Origin: Mesoterricola silvestris
GTDB taxonomy: Bacteria; Acidobacteriota; Holophagae; Holophagales; Holophagaceae
Assembly (NCBI RefSeq): GCF_030295405.1
Contig: NZ_AP027080.1
Location: forward strand, 496,001 to 560,000
DNA length: 64,000 bases
Reading direction: 5' to 3'
Of this stretch, positions 9,564 to 17,673 are shown piece by piece; position 1 is the first letter of the stretch; every line of letters begins with the position of its first letter. Below the pieces are notes generated by a model. That model worked only from the letters and a program-made list of their open reading frames with translations, had not been told where the DNA came from and ran no database searches. The translations under genes and the position numbers were made by a program.

Positions 9564-11408
9564 ATGAAACCCATCCACCGCATCCTCCTGGGCCTTGTCC
9601 CCCTCGTACTGGGTTGCGCGTCGTCCTCCCGGGGCACCCACACCCTTCCCCCCACCACCGGGCTGGTCTCGGTGGGCATGACCAGCACCGGCTCCGAGGA
9701 CTGGGCGGAAATCGACGTGAAGATCGTGCAGGTGAGCCTCACCCCCCAGGGGGGCGGCGAGCCCTTGAACCTCCTGGCGCCCCAGGGCGAACCGCTTCCC
9801 GTCAACCTGGCGCTCCTGGGCGGGGCCACGCAGCTTTTGGGGAGCTTCGCCGCGCCCTTGGGCACCTACACCTCCGCGACGGTGACCCTGGCCACGGACA
9901 CCCGGGACATCGCCCTGACCTCCTCCTCCACGCCCTCCCCGGGGTTCCTCCAGGCGCCCCAGACCAACGTTTCGACCCTCGCGATCGTCGGCGCCGGCGG
10001 CAAGGCCACCCTGGCCCTGCAGGTGCCCCTCGGAGCCCCCCTGGTGGTCACCACCGACCGGAACTCCGTGCTGAACCTGGAATGGGATACCAGCCGCCCG
10101 GGCTTCATCACCGGCGCCAAGACGCCTTCGAACACCAACTTCTGGACCCTGAGCCTGGAAAACCCTGTCCGCCAGCGCGCGGTGGCCGACCCCGCCGCCA
10201 TGACCCTCCTGCCCCTGCGGGGCACGGTGTACAAGACCGACCCCTCCCGGCAGACCTTCCAGGTTTCGCCCGCCTTCCGGGCGGGCATCTTCCCCACCGG
10301 GTACCTGCCCCAGCTGGTGGGGGTCTCCCTGGACGCGGCGGCCGGAACCACCTTCTATGATGTGGATCTCGGGACCCGGCAGGTCATCAAGGACCTAGCC
10401 TCCGTGGGTGACGCGCTTCCCGGGAGACTGGTGTGCGTGGGCGGAGCCCTGCAGCAGGACGGGACCCTGCGGGCCACCCGCATCTGGGCCGGCAAAGGCG
10501 AGTTCCTGGGCACCCACATCCTGGGGCGGGTGGTGCGGGTCAACCCGGGCCTGGGGCTGGCGGCCTTCGACGGGGATTCCTTCACCGGCTTCAGCCTGGG
10601 ATCCGGCGGTTTCACGACCCCGGACACGATCTTCGCCGCGCCGGGCATGACGGCGGGCCCGGACTTCCTGGCCGCGGGCGACCTCTCCCTGGGCTTCACG
10701 GCCACCCCCTTCTTCCATTACCCCTCGCACGGGTCTCCCACCCTCGTGGCCGTGGAAATCGTCTCCCCGGATTTCAAGGGCGCGGTCACGGCCGTGGATG
10801 GGAATCAGGTGAGCCTCTCCTGCCCCTCGGGATCCGATGCCCCGGCTCTGAACCCGGCCCTGCCGTTCATCGCGCCAGGAACCGCCAACGGCTACGACGC
10901 CGCGGGCAAGCCCCTGCAGGGCTTCGTCTGGTGGGAGGCCGGCAGCCCCGATACCGTCCATGCGGGGACGGCGTCCTTCTCCGCCGCCGCGGCCGCGAAG
11001 GTGGACTTCGGCGGCACCCTGGGGGCCATCCCGGTCTCGGCCACGGTCCACGCCGCCTGGGGGAACGCCGCGAATCCGTCGGGCTGGAGCGCCCAATGGG
11101 CGGTGCTGGAGACCCTGACCCTGCCCGTGGGCACCGTGGCCGTGCCCTACGCGTCCACGGGCTTCGGCCTGGCCCTGCCCGGCGGCGACACGACGGTCCT
11201 GGTGGACATGGACGCCTCCACGGCCTGCTACCGGTTCAGCGTTCCCTCCGCGACCTGGTATGGGGTAAACCCCTGGCCCACCCTCACGGCCGTGGCCCCG
11301 TCGGCGGCCCTCACCCAGGGGGTGGCGGTGCAGGTCTTCGGGATTCCCCAGGCCAATGGCCATCTCAAGGCCCGGACCGTCTTCCAGTGCGTCTATTCTA
11401 ACTATTGA
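9564..11408 (+). CDS. Lipoprotein with DUF4382-like N-terminal domain
   Basis: A 614-residue exported lipoprotein with signal peptide and lipobox VLGC (Cys18). Residues about 30-180 resemble DUF4382 (a VSVGMTST...EIDVKIVQVSL start, then the NLALLGGATQLLGSF and LGTYTSATVTL segments, typical of that beta-sandwich). The remainder is Gly/Ala/Thr-rich beta sequence with repeated DUF5666-like modules (for example GTVYKTDPSRQTFQVS and GRVVRVNPGLGLAAFDG). Function unknown. GGAG just upstream of the ATG supports the start. It follows the WKNG lipoprotein by 12 bases. Confidence 0.75.
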   Translation: MKPIHRILLGLVPLVLGCASSSRGTHTLPPTTGLVSVGMTSTGSEDWAEIDVKIVQVSLTPQGGGEPLNLLAPQGEPLPVNLALLGGATQLLGSFAAPLGTYTSATVTLATDTRDIALTSSSTPSPGFLQAPQTNVSTLAIVGAGGKATLALQVPLGAPLVVTTDRNSVLNLEWDTSRPGFITGAKTPSNTNFWTLSLENPVRQRAVADPAAMTLLPLRGTVYKTDPSRQTFQVSPAFRAGIFPTGYLPQLVGVSLDAAAGTTFYDVDLGTRQVIKDLASVGDALPGRLVCVGGALQQDGTLRATRIWAGKGEFLGTHILGRVVRVNPGLGLAAFDGDSFTGFSLGSGGFTTPDTIFAAPGMTAGPDFLAAGDLSLGFTATPFFHYPSHGSPTLVAVEIVSPDFKGAVTAVDGNQVSLSCPSGSDAPALNPALPFIAPGTANGYDAAGKPLQGFVWWEAGSPDTVHAGTASFSAAAAAKVDFGGTLGAIPVSATVHAAWGNAANPSGWSAQWAVLETLTLPVGTVAVPYASTGFGLALPGGDTTVLVDMDASTACYRFSVPSATWYGVNPWPTLTAVAPSAALTQGVAVQVFGIPQANGHLKARTVFQCVYSNY

Positions 11409-11415
11409 TCGGGCA

Positions 11416-12861
11416 ATGACCGGGGGCGGCGTGGCAAAGGCAATGGACCTGGAACTTCGTCTGGAGCCCGGGTCCCGCGCCCCGCTCTACCTCCAGGTCG
11501 CCGGCGCCGTGGTGCGGGCCATCGCCCGGGGCCGCCTTCGGCCGGGCATGGCCCTGCCGGGGGTGCGGGAACTGGCGGCCCGGCTGGGGGTGACCGTCAA
11601 CACCATCCTGGCCGGCCTGCGAGAACTGCAGGCCCAGGGTTGGCTCACCTCCCAGGAACGGGCGGGGTTCTTCGTGTCCGGCACCCTGCCGGTGCCCAGG
11701 CGTGAAGGGGCCCAGGGCGCCGGCGGCGCCCCCGGGTTCGATGTGCCGGAGGGGCTCCCGCCGGTCACCAGCCCCGCGGGCGTGGTGATGGACCTCTCCG
11801 AGGCCTGCGCCGACGCGCGGCTCGCGCCGTTCCTGGAACTGGGGCGCGCCTACCAGCGGGGCCTGCGGCTCAAGGGGCCCGAACTCATGGGTTCCCGGGA
11901 CCCCATGGGCCTCCGCAGGCTCCGGGAGGTGCTCGCGGCGCACCTGGGGGTGAGCCGGGCCCTTCCGGCGGATCCGGGGCGGATCCTCATCCTCCACAGT
12001 TCCTCCATGGCCATCACGCTGGTGGCCCAGGCCCTGGTGGGGGGCCGGGGCGGAACGGTCGCGGTGGAGGATCCGGGCGATCCGGCCCTGTGGGAGACCC
12101 TCCGCCAGGCCTGCACGGCCCAGGTGCGCGGCCTGCCCGTGGACGCGGAGGGCCTGCGGGTGGAGCCCCTGGAGGCCCTTCACCGGGAGGGTTCCCTGAA
12201 ACTGCTGGTGCTCACGCCGGGGTGCCACTTCCCCACCGGGGCGCGCCTGTCGGATCCGCGCCGGGCCGCGATCCTGGAGCTGTCCCGGCGGGGGCGCTTC
12301 CCCATCCTCGAACTGGACCCCGAAGGCGAGCACCTGGACGCCCCGGAACCCCTGGCGGCCCTGGACCCCGGGCAGGTGCTCCACGCCGGGAGCCTTTCCC
12401 GCGTCTTCGCGCCGGCCCTGGGGGTGGACTACCTGGTGGTCCCGGAGGCCATGGCCGCCCCCCTGGCCAGGGCCCGGCAGCGCCTGGACTGGCAGGGGGA
12501 TCCCGCCACGGAGTGGGCCCTGTCCGAGCTGTTCCTGGACGGGGAGATGGAGCGCCTGATCCTGCGGGTGCGCAAGGCCTGCCTGGAGCGGGCCGAAGCC
12601 GTCCAGGACGCCCTGGGCCACGCCCTGGGGGACCGCCTGCGCTGGCGGGGCGGGGCCATGGGCCTCTGGATGGAGGGCCTGGGACCCCTGGGGGACCCGG
12701 CCACCTTCGGGGCCTGGATCAAGGGCTGCCAGGCCCAGGGGCTCAAGCTCCGTCAGGGCCGATACTACAGCTTCGCCGGGGCGGATCTCGCCGCGACCCG
12801 CCTGGGCTTTTCGGCCTTCACGCCGGAAGAGCTCCAGCGGGCGGTGGCCATGATGCGATAG
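11416..12861 (+). CDS. MocR-type (GntR/aminotransferase-like) transcriptional regulator with degenerate PLP site
   Basis: A 481-residue cytoplasmic regulator: an N-terminal GntR winged helix (about 5-80, with PLYLQVAGAVVRAIARGRLRPGMALPGVRELAARLGV) and a fold-type-I aminotransferase-like domain (about 110-480; HFPTG motif retained). In MocR proteins the PLP Schiff-base lysine sits in a G(T/S)(F/L)SK motif. Here the sequence is GSLSRVF, with Arg329 in place of Lys, and the usual E-D-D-Y segment reads ELDPEGE. So it probably does not bind PLP covalently. The start is uncertain: ATG at 11416, GTG at 11431 and ATG at 11443 are all in frame with weak ribosome sites. The 3' end overlaps the convergent kinase gene by 44 bases. 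Confidence 0.85.
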   Translation: MTGGGVAKAMDLELRLEPGSRAPLYLQVAGAVVRAIARGRLRPGMALPGVRELAARLGVTVNTILAGLRELQAQGWLTSQERAGFFVSGTLPVPRREGAQGAGGAPGFDVPEGLPPVTSPAGVVMDLSEACADARLAPFLELGRAYQRGLRLKGPELMGSRDPMGLRRLREVLAAHLGVSRALPADPGRILILHSSSMAITLVAQALVGGRGGTVAVEDPGDPALWETLRQACTAQVRGLPVDAEGLRVEPLEALHREGSLKLLVLTPGCHFPTGARLSDPRRAAILELSRRGRFPILELDPEGEHLDAPEPLAALDPGQVLHAGSLSRVFAPALGVDYLVVPEAMAAPLARARQRLDWQGDPATEWALSELFLDGEMERLILRVRKACLERAEAVQDALGHALGDRLRWRGGAMGLWMEGLGPLGDPATFGAWIKGCQAQGLKLRQGRYYSFAGADLAATRLGFSAFTPEELQRAVAMMR

Positions 12862-14386
12862 GGGCGAATCCGCGCAGGACCTCCAGGATCTCGGCGTCCC
12901 CGGGGCGCTCGCCGGGCGCCTTCCGCCCCAGGCGCGCGGCCAGGTCGCACAGGGCCCCGGGGGCGTCGGGGCGCAGGCTCCGCACCTCGGGCAGCGGTTG
13001 GGTGCGGTGGGCCTCCAGGATCTGGAACGCCGAGGAGCCGCTGAAGGCCTGCCGCCCCGTGAGCATCTCGAAGAGGATGAGCCCCAGGGCGTATCCGTCC
13101 GCCTCCGGGCCCACCTGGGGGTTCGCCAGGCATTCCGGGGCCGCGTACGACGGCGTCCCGATGAACATCGTGGAGGACGTGGCGGTGCCGTCCAGGACCC
13201 GGGCCACCCCGAAGTCCATGACCCAGGCGCCGGCCGCGTTGAGCATGATGTTGGCGGGCTTGAGGTCCCGGTGCACCACCTGCTGCGCGTGGGCGTGGGC
13301 GATGGCCTCGGCCACGTGGATGGCGATGGCGGCGGCCCAGGGCACCGGGAGGGCTCCCCGGTCCCTGAGGAAGGCCTCCAGGGTGGTGCCCTCGATGAAG
13401 GTCATGGCGATCCAGAGGTCCTCCTCGGAGGGCTCGGGGGTGAGGATGGGGACGATGTGCGGATGGTGGAGCCGCCCCCCCAGGGCGGCCTCCCGGCGGA
13501 ACCGGGCGCGGAACTGGGGGTCCTGGGCCAGGTGCCGGTGGGGGACCTTGAGGGCCACCGGCGCGCCCGTATCGCGGTGGACGCCCAGGTAGGCCGAAGC
13601 GCAGCCGCCGTCGCCCAGGAGGCGCAGGGGGCGGTAGGGGCCGAAGCTGCGCGCGAGGTTGGGATCGGCGGCCACGGGGGGCGGGGCCGCCGCGGGCCGC
13701 CTACGCAGGGCCAGCCCCAGGCCCAGGGCGGCGAGCCCCAGGCCCCCCAGGACCCAGCGCCGGCCGGATCCGGAGGGCGCGGACGGCGCCGGGACCGGGA
13801 CCGTCCGGATCACCGGAGCCGGGGAGGGTTCCTGGGGGGCCCTGGGGGTGGGCCGGGCCGGCTCCGGCCTGGATTCCCGGGGCGGGGTTTCCCGCGGCCC
13901 CGGATCGGGAGGCCGGGCCTCCGCGGGCCGTTCCGGGGCCGGCGCCCCGGGGGCGCGGACCGTGACCGGCGGCGGAACCGCGGCGGGCGCCGTTTCCGGC
14001 GGCGCCGCGGGGGGGGCCGGCTTGGGGGCGGCGGCGTGGAGGCGCTTGCGCAGGACCTCCCGTTCCGGCCCGGGCTCGATGCCGAAGCGCTCGGAAAGCC
14101 CCAGGGCCCGCTCCGCCCCGGCCCCGTCGCCCAGGGCGAGGAGGGCCTCCGCCAGCCTGAGGTACGGGAAATAGGACGGGATGAAGTTCAGGCCGTAGGT
14201 CTTCACCTGGCGGCCCGGGGTGGGTTCCAGTTCGATGGCCCTGGCGAAGGCCTTGGCGGCCAGGGCGTAATCGCCCCGCTTCTGGGCCTCGAGCCCGTCC
14301 TGGTAGGCGGTGTGGAAGGTGAACCAGGCCGGTGCCGCGACGGCGACGAGGATCGCCAGCGGCCCTGACGGGAGCATCCAGGTCAT
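12818..14386 (-). CDS. Membrane Ser/Thr protein kinase (Hanks type) with C-terminal kinase domain
   Basis: A 522-residue protein. An N-terminal hydrophobic segment (4-20) is followed by a TPR-like helical part (about 28-115), a Pro/Ala-rich linker (120-208), a transmembrane helix (WVLGGLGLAALGLGLAL, 211-227) and a complete kinase domain (about 248-505). Motifs: Gly loop LGDGGCASAYLG, Lys280 in VALKVP, HRDLKPAN with Asp374, DFG at 391-393 and the activation-segment GTPSYAAPE. The kinase is therefore active-looking and C-terminal to the membrane helix, the reverse of PknB. Its ATG overlaps the stop of the upstream outer-membrane protein gene (ATGA), so the two are translationally coupled. The 3' end overlaps the MocR-like gene on the other strand. 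Confidence 0.92.
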   Translation of the reverse strand: MTWMLPSGPLAILVAVAAPAWFTFHTAYQDGLEAQKRGDYALAAKAFARAIELEPTPGRQVKTYGLNFIPSYFPYLRLAEALLALGDGAGAERALGLSERFGIEPGPEREVLRKRLHAAAPKPAPPAAPPETAPAAVPPPVTVRAPGAPAPERPAEARPPDPGPRETPPRESRPEPARPTPRAPQEPSPAPVIRTVPVPAPSAPSGSGRRWVLGGLGLAALGLGLALRRRPAAAPPPVAADPNLARSFGPYRPLRLLGDGGCASAYLGVHRDTGAPVALKVPHRHLAQDPQFRARFRREAALGGRLHHPHIVPILTPEPSEEDLWIAMTFIEGTTLEAFLRDRGALPVPWAAAIAIHVAEAIAHAHAQQVVHRDLKPANIMLNAAGAWVMDFGVARVLDGTATSSTMFIGTPSYAAPECLANPQVGPEADGYALGLILFEMLTGRQAFSGSSAFQILEAHRTQPLPEVRSLRPDAPGALCDLAARLGRKAPGERPGDAEILEVLRGFAPIASWPPPAGALPA

Positions 14387-15795
14387 CCGAAGATCCAGGC
14401 CAGGGCCCGGTGCACGGGCCCGGTCTCGAACTGGTAGATGCAGGAGAGGTACAGCCGGTATTCCTCCAGGCGCTCCATGCCGTAGGCGGTGGAGGCGACG
14501 CCGCCGATGGGGGCGTCGGTGTTGTAGCGGGAGATGTACCGGTGATCGTGGGTGGCCTTGAGGGCCATGTCCAGGGTGAGGTTCCGGAGCTTGACGCCCG
14601 CGCCCACGGTCCATCCTTCCAGGATGCGCTGGGCCCCGGTGAGGGGGTCCACCAGGGGCTGGGGCTGGCGGAAGGCGCCGGCCCGCAGGGGGACCACCAG
14701 TCCGGGCCGCACCAGGGCCAGCCACTCCACCCCCACCTTCAGGTCGGTGGCCTTGGGGGTCTGGGACCGGGACTGGAGGTCGAACCAGTTGAGGCCGTCC
14801 AGGGAACCCCCGTGGAACCGGGCCCTGGACCAGGGGGTGAGGCTCCAGTCGGCGGTGACCAGGGTGCGGGAGCCCAGGTGGAGGCCCAGGCCCCAGGTGA
14901 GCGTCTCGGGCCAGTTGATGGCGGTGGACGTGGCGCCGCTGGTGGTGGTGGCGGGGATGCCGACCGCGTTGTCCAGGTAGGTGTAGGTGTTCGTGAAGAC
15001 GTAGGTGGCCTGGAACGGCGTGCGGTACGTGAAGCCCAGGTTCAGCCACTCCGAGCGCCAGATGAGGCCCAGGGTGGCGTTGAGGCCCTGGAAGGTGCTC
15101 TCCTGGGAAAGGTTCGAATCGAAGATGTGGTCCACGCCCGTGGTGGTCCGCTGGGAGAAGGAGGTGAACCCCGAATGCCCGGTCCAGCGGTTGACGGCCA
15201 GGCCCAGCAGGATGCGGCTGGAGACTTCGGCGCCCAGGGCCAGGGAATACTGGGAAACGCCTCCGGTCTGGCCCACGGTCTGGCCAATGGCCTGCGAAGT
15301 GGTCCCGCCGTTGGTGGAGGCGAGGTAGGACACGTCGCTGCGGTAGGTGAAATCGAAAACCTTCTGGTAGCTCAGCAGGAGCACCAGGTTGTGGCCCCCC
15401 AGCTTCCAGGGCACCGCCACCGAGGCGAAGCTCAGGGCGAGGTCCCGGTCCTTGTTGTAGGTGTCCTCGAAGGCCGTCCTCACCCCGGCCACGCTGCCCG
15501 TGAACCCCTTGAAGTCCAGGTTGCGGGTGAAGCCCTGGGCCACGGCGGAGACCTCGGGCCGCACCAGCTGGGCCAGGCCCGCGGGATTGTAGGACACGGC
15601 CGTGGCGTCGTCGGCGACGGCCGTGAAGGCGCCCCCCATGCCCATGGCCCGGGCCCCCGCGCCCTCCACCGTGAAGGCCGTGCGGGCCTGCTGGGTGAGC
15701 AGGAAATAGGGGGCCGCCGAAGGCTCCTGGGCCTGGGCGCGGAGGCCCAGGGGCCCCAGGGCCAGACCAGCCAGAAACCAGCGTCTCAAGGGCAT
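14383..15795 (-). CDS. OmpP1/FadL-like outer-membrane porin
   Basis: A 470-residue beta-barrel protein with a signal peptide (about 1-22) and the family's N-terminal signature GARAMGMGGAFTAVADDATAVSYNPAGLAQL. The rest alternates amphipathic strands and ends in an aromatic-rich C-terminus (ALAWIFG). FadL-family members carry hydrophobic compounds across the outer membrane; the substrate here is unknown. GGGGAG upstream supports the start. Its stop codon overlaps the start of the Ser/Thr kinase gene, an unusual coupling of an outer-membrane channel to a signalling kinase. Confidence 0.88.
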   Translation of the reverse strand: MPLRRWFLAGLALGPLGLRAQAQEPSAAPYFLLTQQARTAFTVEGAGARAMGMGGAFTAVADDATAVSYNPAGLAQLVRPEVSAVAQGFTRNLDFKGFTGSVAGVRTAFEDTYNKDRDLALSFASVAVPWKLGGHNLVLLLSYQKVFDFTYRSDVSYLASTNGGTTSQAIGQTVGQTGGVSQYSLALGAEVSSRILLGLAVNRWTGHSGFTSFSQRTTTGVDHIFDSNLSQESTFQGLNATLGLIWRSEWLNLGFTYRTPFQATYVFTNTYTYLDNAVGIPATTTSGATSTAINWPETLTWGLGLHLGSRTLVTADWSLTPWSRARFHGGSLDGLNWFDLQSRSQTPKATDLKVGVEWLALVRPGLVVPLRAGAFRQPQPLVDPLTGAQRILEGWTVGAGVKLRNLTLDMALKATHDHRYISRYNTDAPIGGVASTAYGMERLEEYRLYLSCIYQFETGPVHRALAWIFG

Positions 15796-15863
15796 CGGCT
15801 CCCCATCCAAATCACGTCGAGCGAGGTACCCATTTTGCGCTGGATGGGCGCCGGGCGCCAGCT

Positions 15864-17558
15864 TCAGTAGCCGGCGGCCTGGCCATCCTTGCGGCTTTCG
15901 CTGGCGCCGAAGTACACCCCGTTGCGGGGGTCGAGGCGGATGCCCTGGTAACCGCCGTATCCGCCCAGCATCCAGGCCACGCCGTGGCCCATGTCCATGA
16001 GCTTGCGCACGCTCTCCAGGGGGAAGCCGCTTTCCAGCTGCACGGTTCCCGGAAGGCGGCCCTTCTCGCCGGTGGGCTCGGGGGACCCTTCGTGGGCCCA
16101 CCGCGGCGCGTCGCCGGCCTCCTGGACGTTCATGCCGAAATCCACGATGTTCATGACGATCTGCACGTGGCCCTGGGGCTGGAACTCGCCGCCCATGACG
16201 CCGAAGCTCAGGAACGGCTCTCCGCCCCGGGTGATGAAGGCCGGGATGATGGTGTGGAAGGGGCGCTTTCCGGGGGCGTAGGTGTTGGCTTGCCCCGGCT
16301 CCAGGGAGAAGAGCTCCCCCCGGTCCTGGAGGCAGAAGCCCAGGTCCCCCGGGGTCATGCCGCTGCCCATGCCCCGGTAGTTGCTCTGGATGAGGCTGAC
16401 CATGTTGCCTTCGCCGTCGGCAACGGTGAGGTACACGGTGTCGCCGTCCTTCAGGGCGGGGTTGCCGGCCTCCAGGCGCCGCGCGGCCCGGTCCTCGCGG
16501 ATGAGGGCGCGGCGCCTGGCGGCGTAGGCCTTGGAAAGGAGCCCCTCCACAGGGACCTTCACGAAATCCGGGTCGGCGTAGTACCTGGCCCGGTCCTCGA
16601 AGACCAGCTTCTTGGCCTCCGCCACCAGGTGCAGGTGGCGGGGGCTGCCGAAGGGGATGGTGGAGAAATCGTAGCCCTCGAGGATGTTCAGCATCTGGAG
16701 GGCGGCGATGCCCTGGCCGTTGCCGGGCAGTTCCCACACGTCGTAGCCGCGGTAGTTGACGCTCACGGGGTCCAGCCAGTCCCCGTGGTGGGCGGCGAGG
16801 TCCTCGTAGGCCAGGAAGCCGCCCTGGGCCTTCATGTAGGCGTCGATCCTCCGGGCGATGTCGCCCTTGTAGAAGGCGTCCCTGCCCCCCGCGGCCACCT
16901 GGGCCAGGGTCCTGGCCAGGCGGGGATTGCGGAAGAGCTCGCCGGAGGCCGGGGCCCGCTGGCCGTCCACGGAGTAGGTCTCCCGGAAGCCGGGGTACTT
17001 CCCCAGCGAATCCATGCTGCGACCCATGTAGTAGGCGACGAGTTCGGAAACCGGGAAGCCTTCTTCCGCGTAGCGGATCGCCGGGGCCAGGAGGGCCGCC
17101 ATGGGCAGCTTGCCGAAGCGCCCGTGGAGCATGAACCACCCGTCCACCGCCCCGGGAACGGACACCGGCAGGGGCCCCGTGGGGGGGATGTGCCGGAGGC
17201 CCAGGTTCCGGAAGTGCTCCAGCGTCAGGGACTGCGGGGACCGGCCGCTGGCGTTGAGGCCGTGGAGCCGCTTCGCCTTGGCGTCCCACACCAGGGCGTA
17301 CAGGTCCCCGCCCATTCCCGCGCCGGTGGGCTCCATGAGGCCCAGGGCCGCGTCGGCGGCGATGGCCGCGTCCACGGCGGAACCGCCGGCCTTGAGGATA
17401 TCCAGGGCGATCTGGGTCACCAGGGGCTGGCTGGTGCAGGCCATGCCGTGCCGGGCCGCCACCTCGGACCGGGTGGCGAAGGCGCGTCCCGTCACCCGGT
17501 CGGCGGCCGTAACCGCGCCCGCCAGGCATAGGCAGAGGAGGGGCATTGTCCATCGCAT
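15864..17558 (-). CDS. ggt: Gamma-glutamyltransferase
   Basis: A 564-residue Ntn-hydrolase precursor with signal peptide (MRWTMPLLCLCLAGAVTAAD). It has the classic N-terminal segment DILKAGGSAVDAAIAADAALG...PTGAGMGGD. The autoprocessing site and nucleophile are DT(374)VYLTVADGEGNMVS, corresponding to the conserved catalytic Thr at the start of the small subunit. The downstream GSGMTP and PGKRPFHTIIPAF segments are also family features. It cleaves gamma-glutamyl bonds, such as those of glutathione, in the periplasm. It is transcribed divergently from the BMP-type binding protein gene; the gap to the porin gene is 68 bases. An in-frame ATG twelve bases downstream is an alternative start. Confidence 0.93.
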   Translation of the reverse strand: MRWTMPLLCLCLAGAVTAADRVTGRAFATRSEVAARHGMACTSQPLVTQIALDILKAGGSAVDAAIAADAALGLMEPTGAGMGGDLYALVWDAKAKRLHGLNASGRSPQSLTLEHFRNLGLRHIPPTGPLPVSVPGAVDGWFMLHGRFGKLPMAALLAPAIRYAEEGFPVSELVAYYMGRSMDSLGKYPGFRETYSVDGQRAPASGELFRNPRLARTLAQVAAGGRDAFYKGDIARRIDAYMKAQGGFLAYEDLAAHHGDWLDPVSVNYRGYDVWELPGNGQGIAALQMLNILEGYDFSTIPFGSPRHLHLVAEAKKLVFEDRARYYADPDFVKVPVEGLLSKAYAARRRALIREDRAARRLEAGNPALKDGDTVYLTVADGEGNMVSLIQSNYRGMGSGMTPGDLGFCLQDRGELFSLEPGQANTYAPGKRPFHTIIPAFITRGGEPFLSFGVMGGEFQPQGHVQIVMNIVDFGMNVQEAGDAPRWAHEGSPEPTGEKGRLPGTVQLESGFPLESVRKLMDMGHGVAWMLGGYGGYQGIRLDPRNGVYFGASESRKDGQAAGY

Positions 17559-17625
17559 GGGTATACCTCGTGTCAAGATACCTAAACGTACAGGATCGAC
17601 AGGGGGGCCGTCCAGGATCAAGGTA

Positions 17626-17641
17626 GGGGGATACATCCCCC
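17626..17641. promoter_or_regulatory. 16-bp dyad (GGGGGAT-AC-ATCCCCC)
   Basis: Perfect 7-bp inverted repeat with a 2-base centre, between the divergent ggt and BMP-binding protein genes and 32 bases upstream of the latter's ATG. The loop is too short for a stable hairpin, so a dimeric regulator site is the more natural reading. Regulator unknown. Confidence 0.4.
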
Positions 17642-17673
17642 AACCCACCCCGTATCCCGAACGGAGGAGAGCC

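Noticed and set aside
17571-17576. TTGACA (minus strand) as -35 of ggt
   Set aside because: It lies only 13 bases before the ggt ATG, so the -10 and start point would fall inside the coding region.
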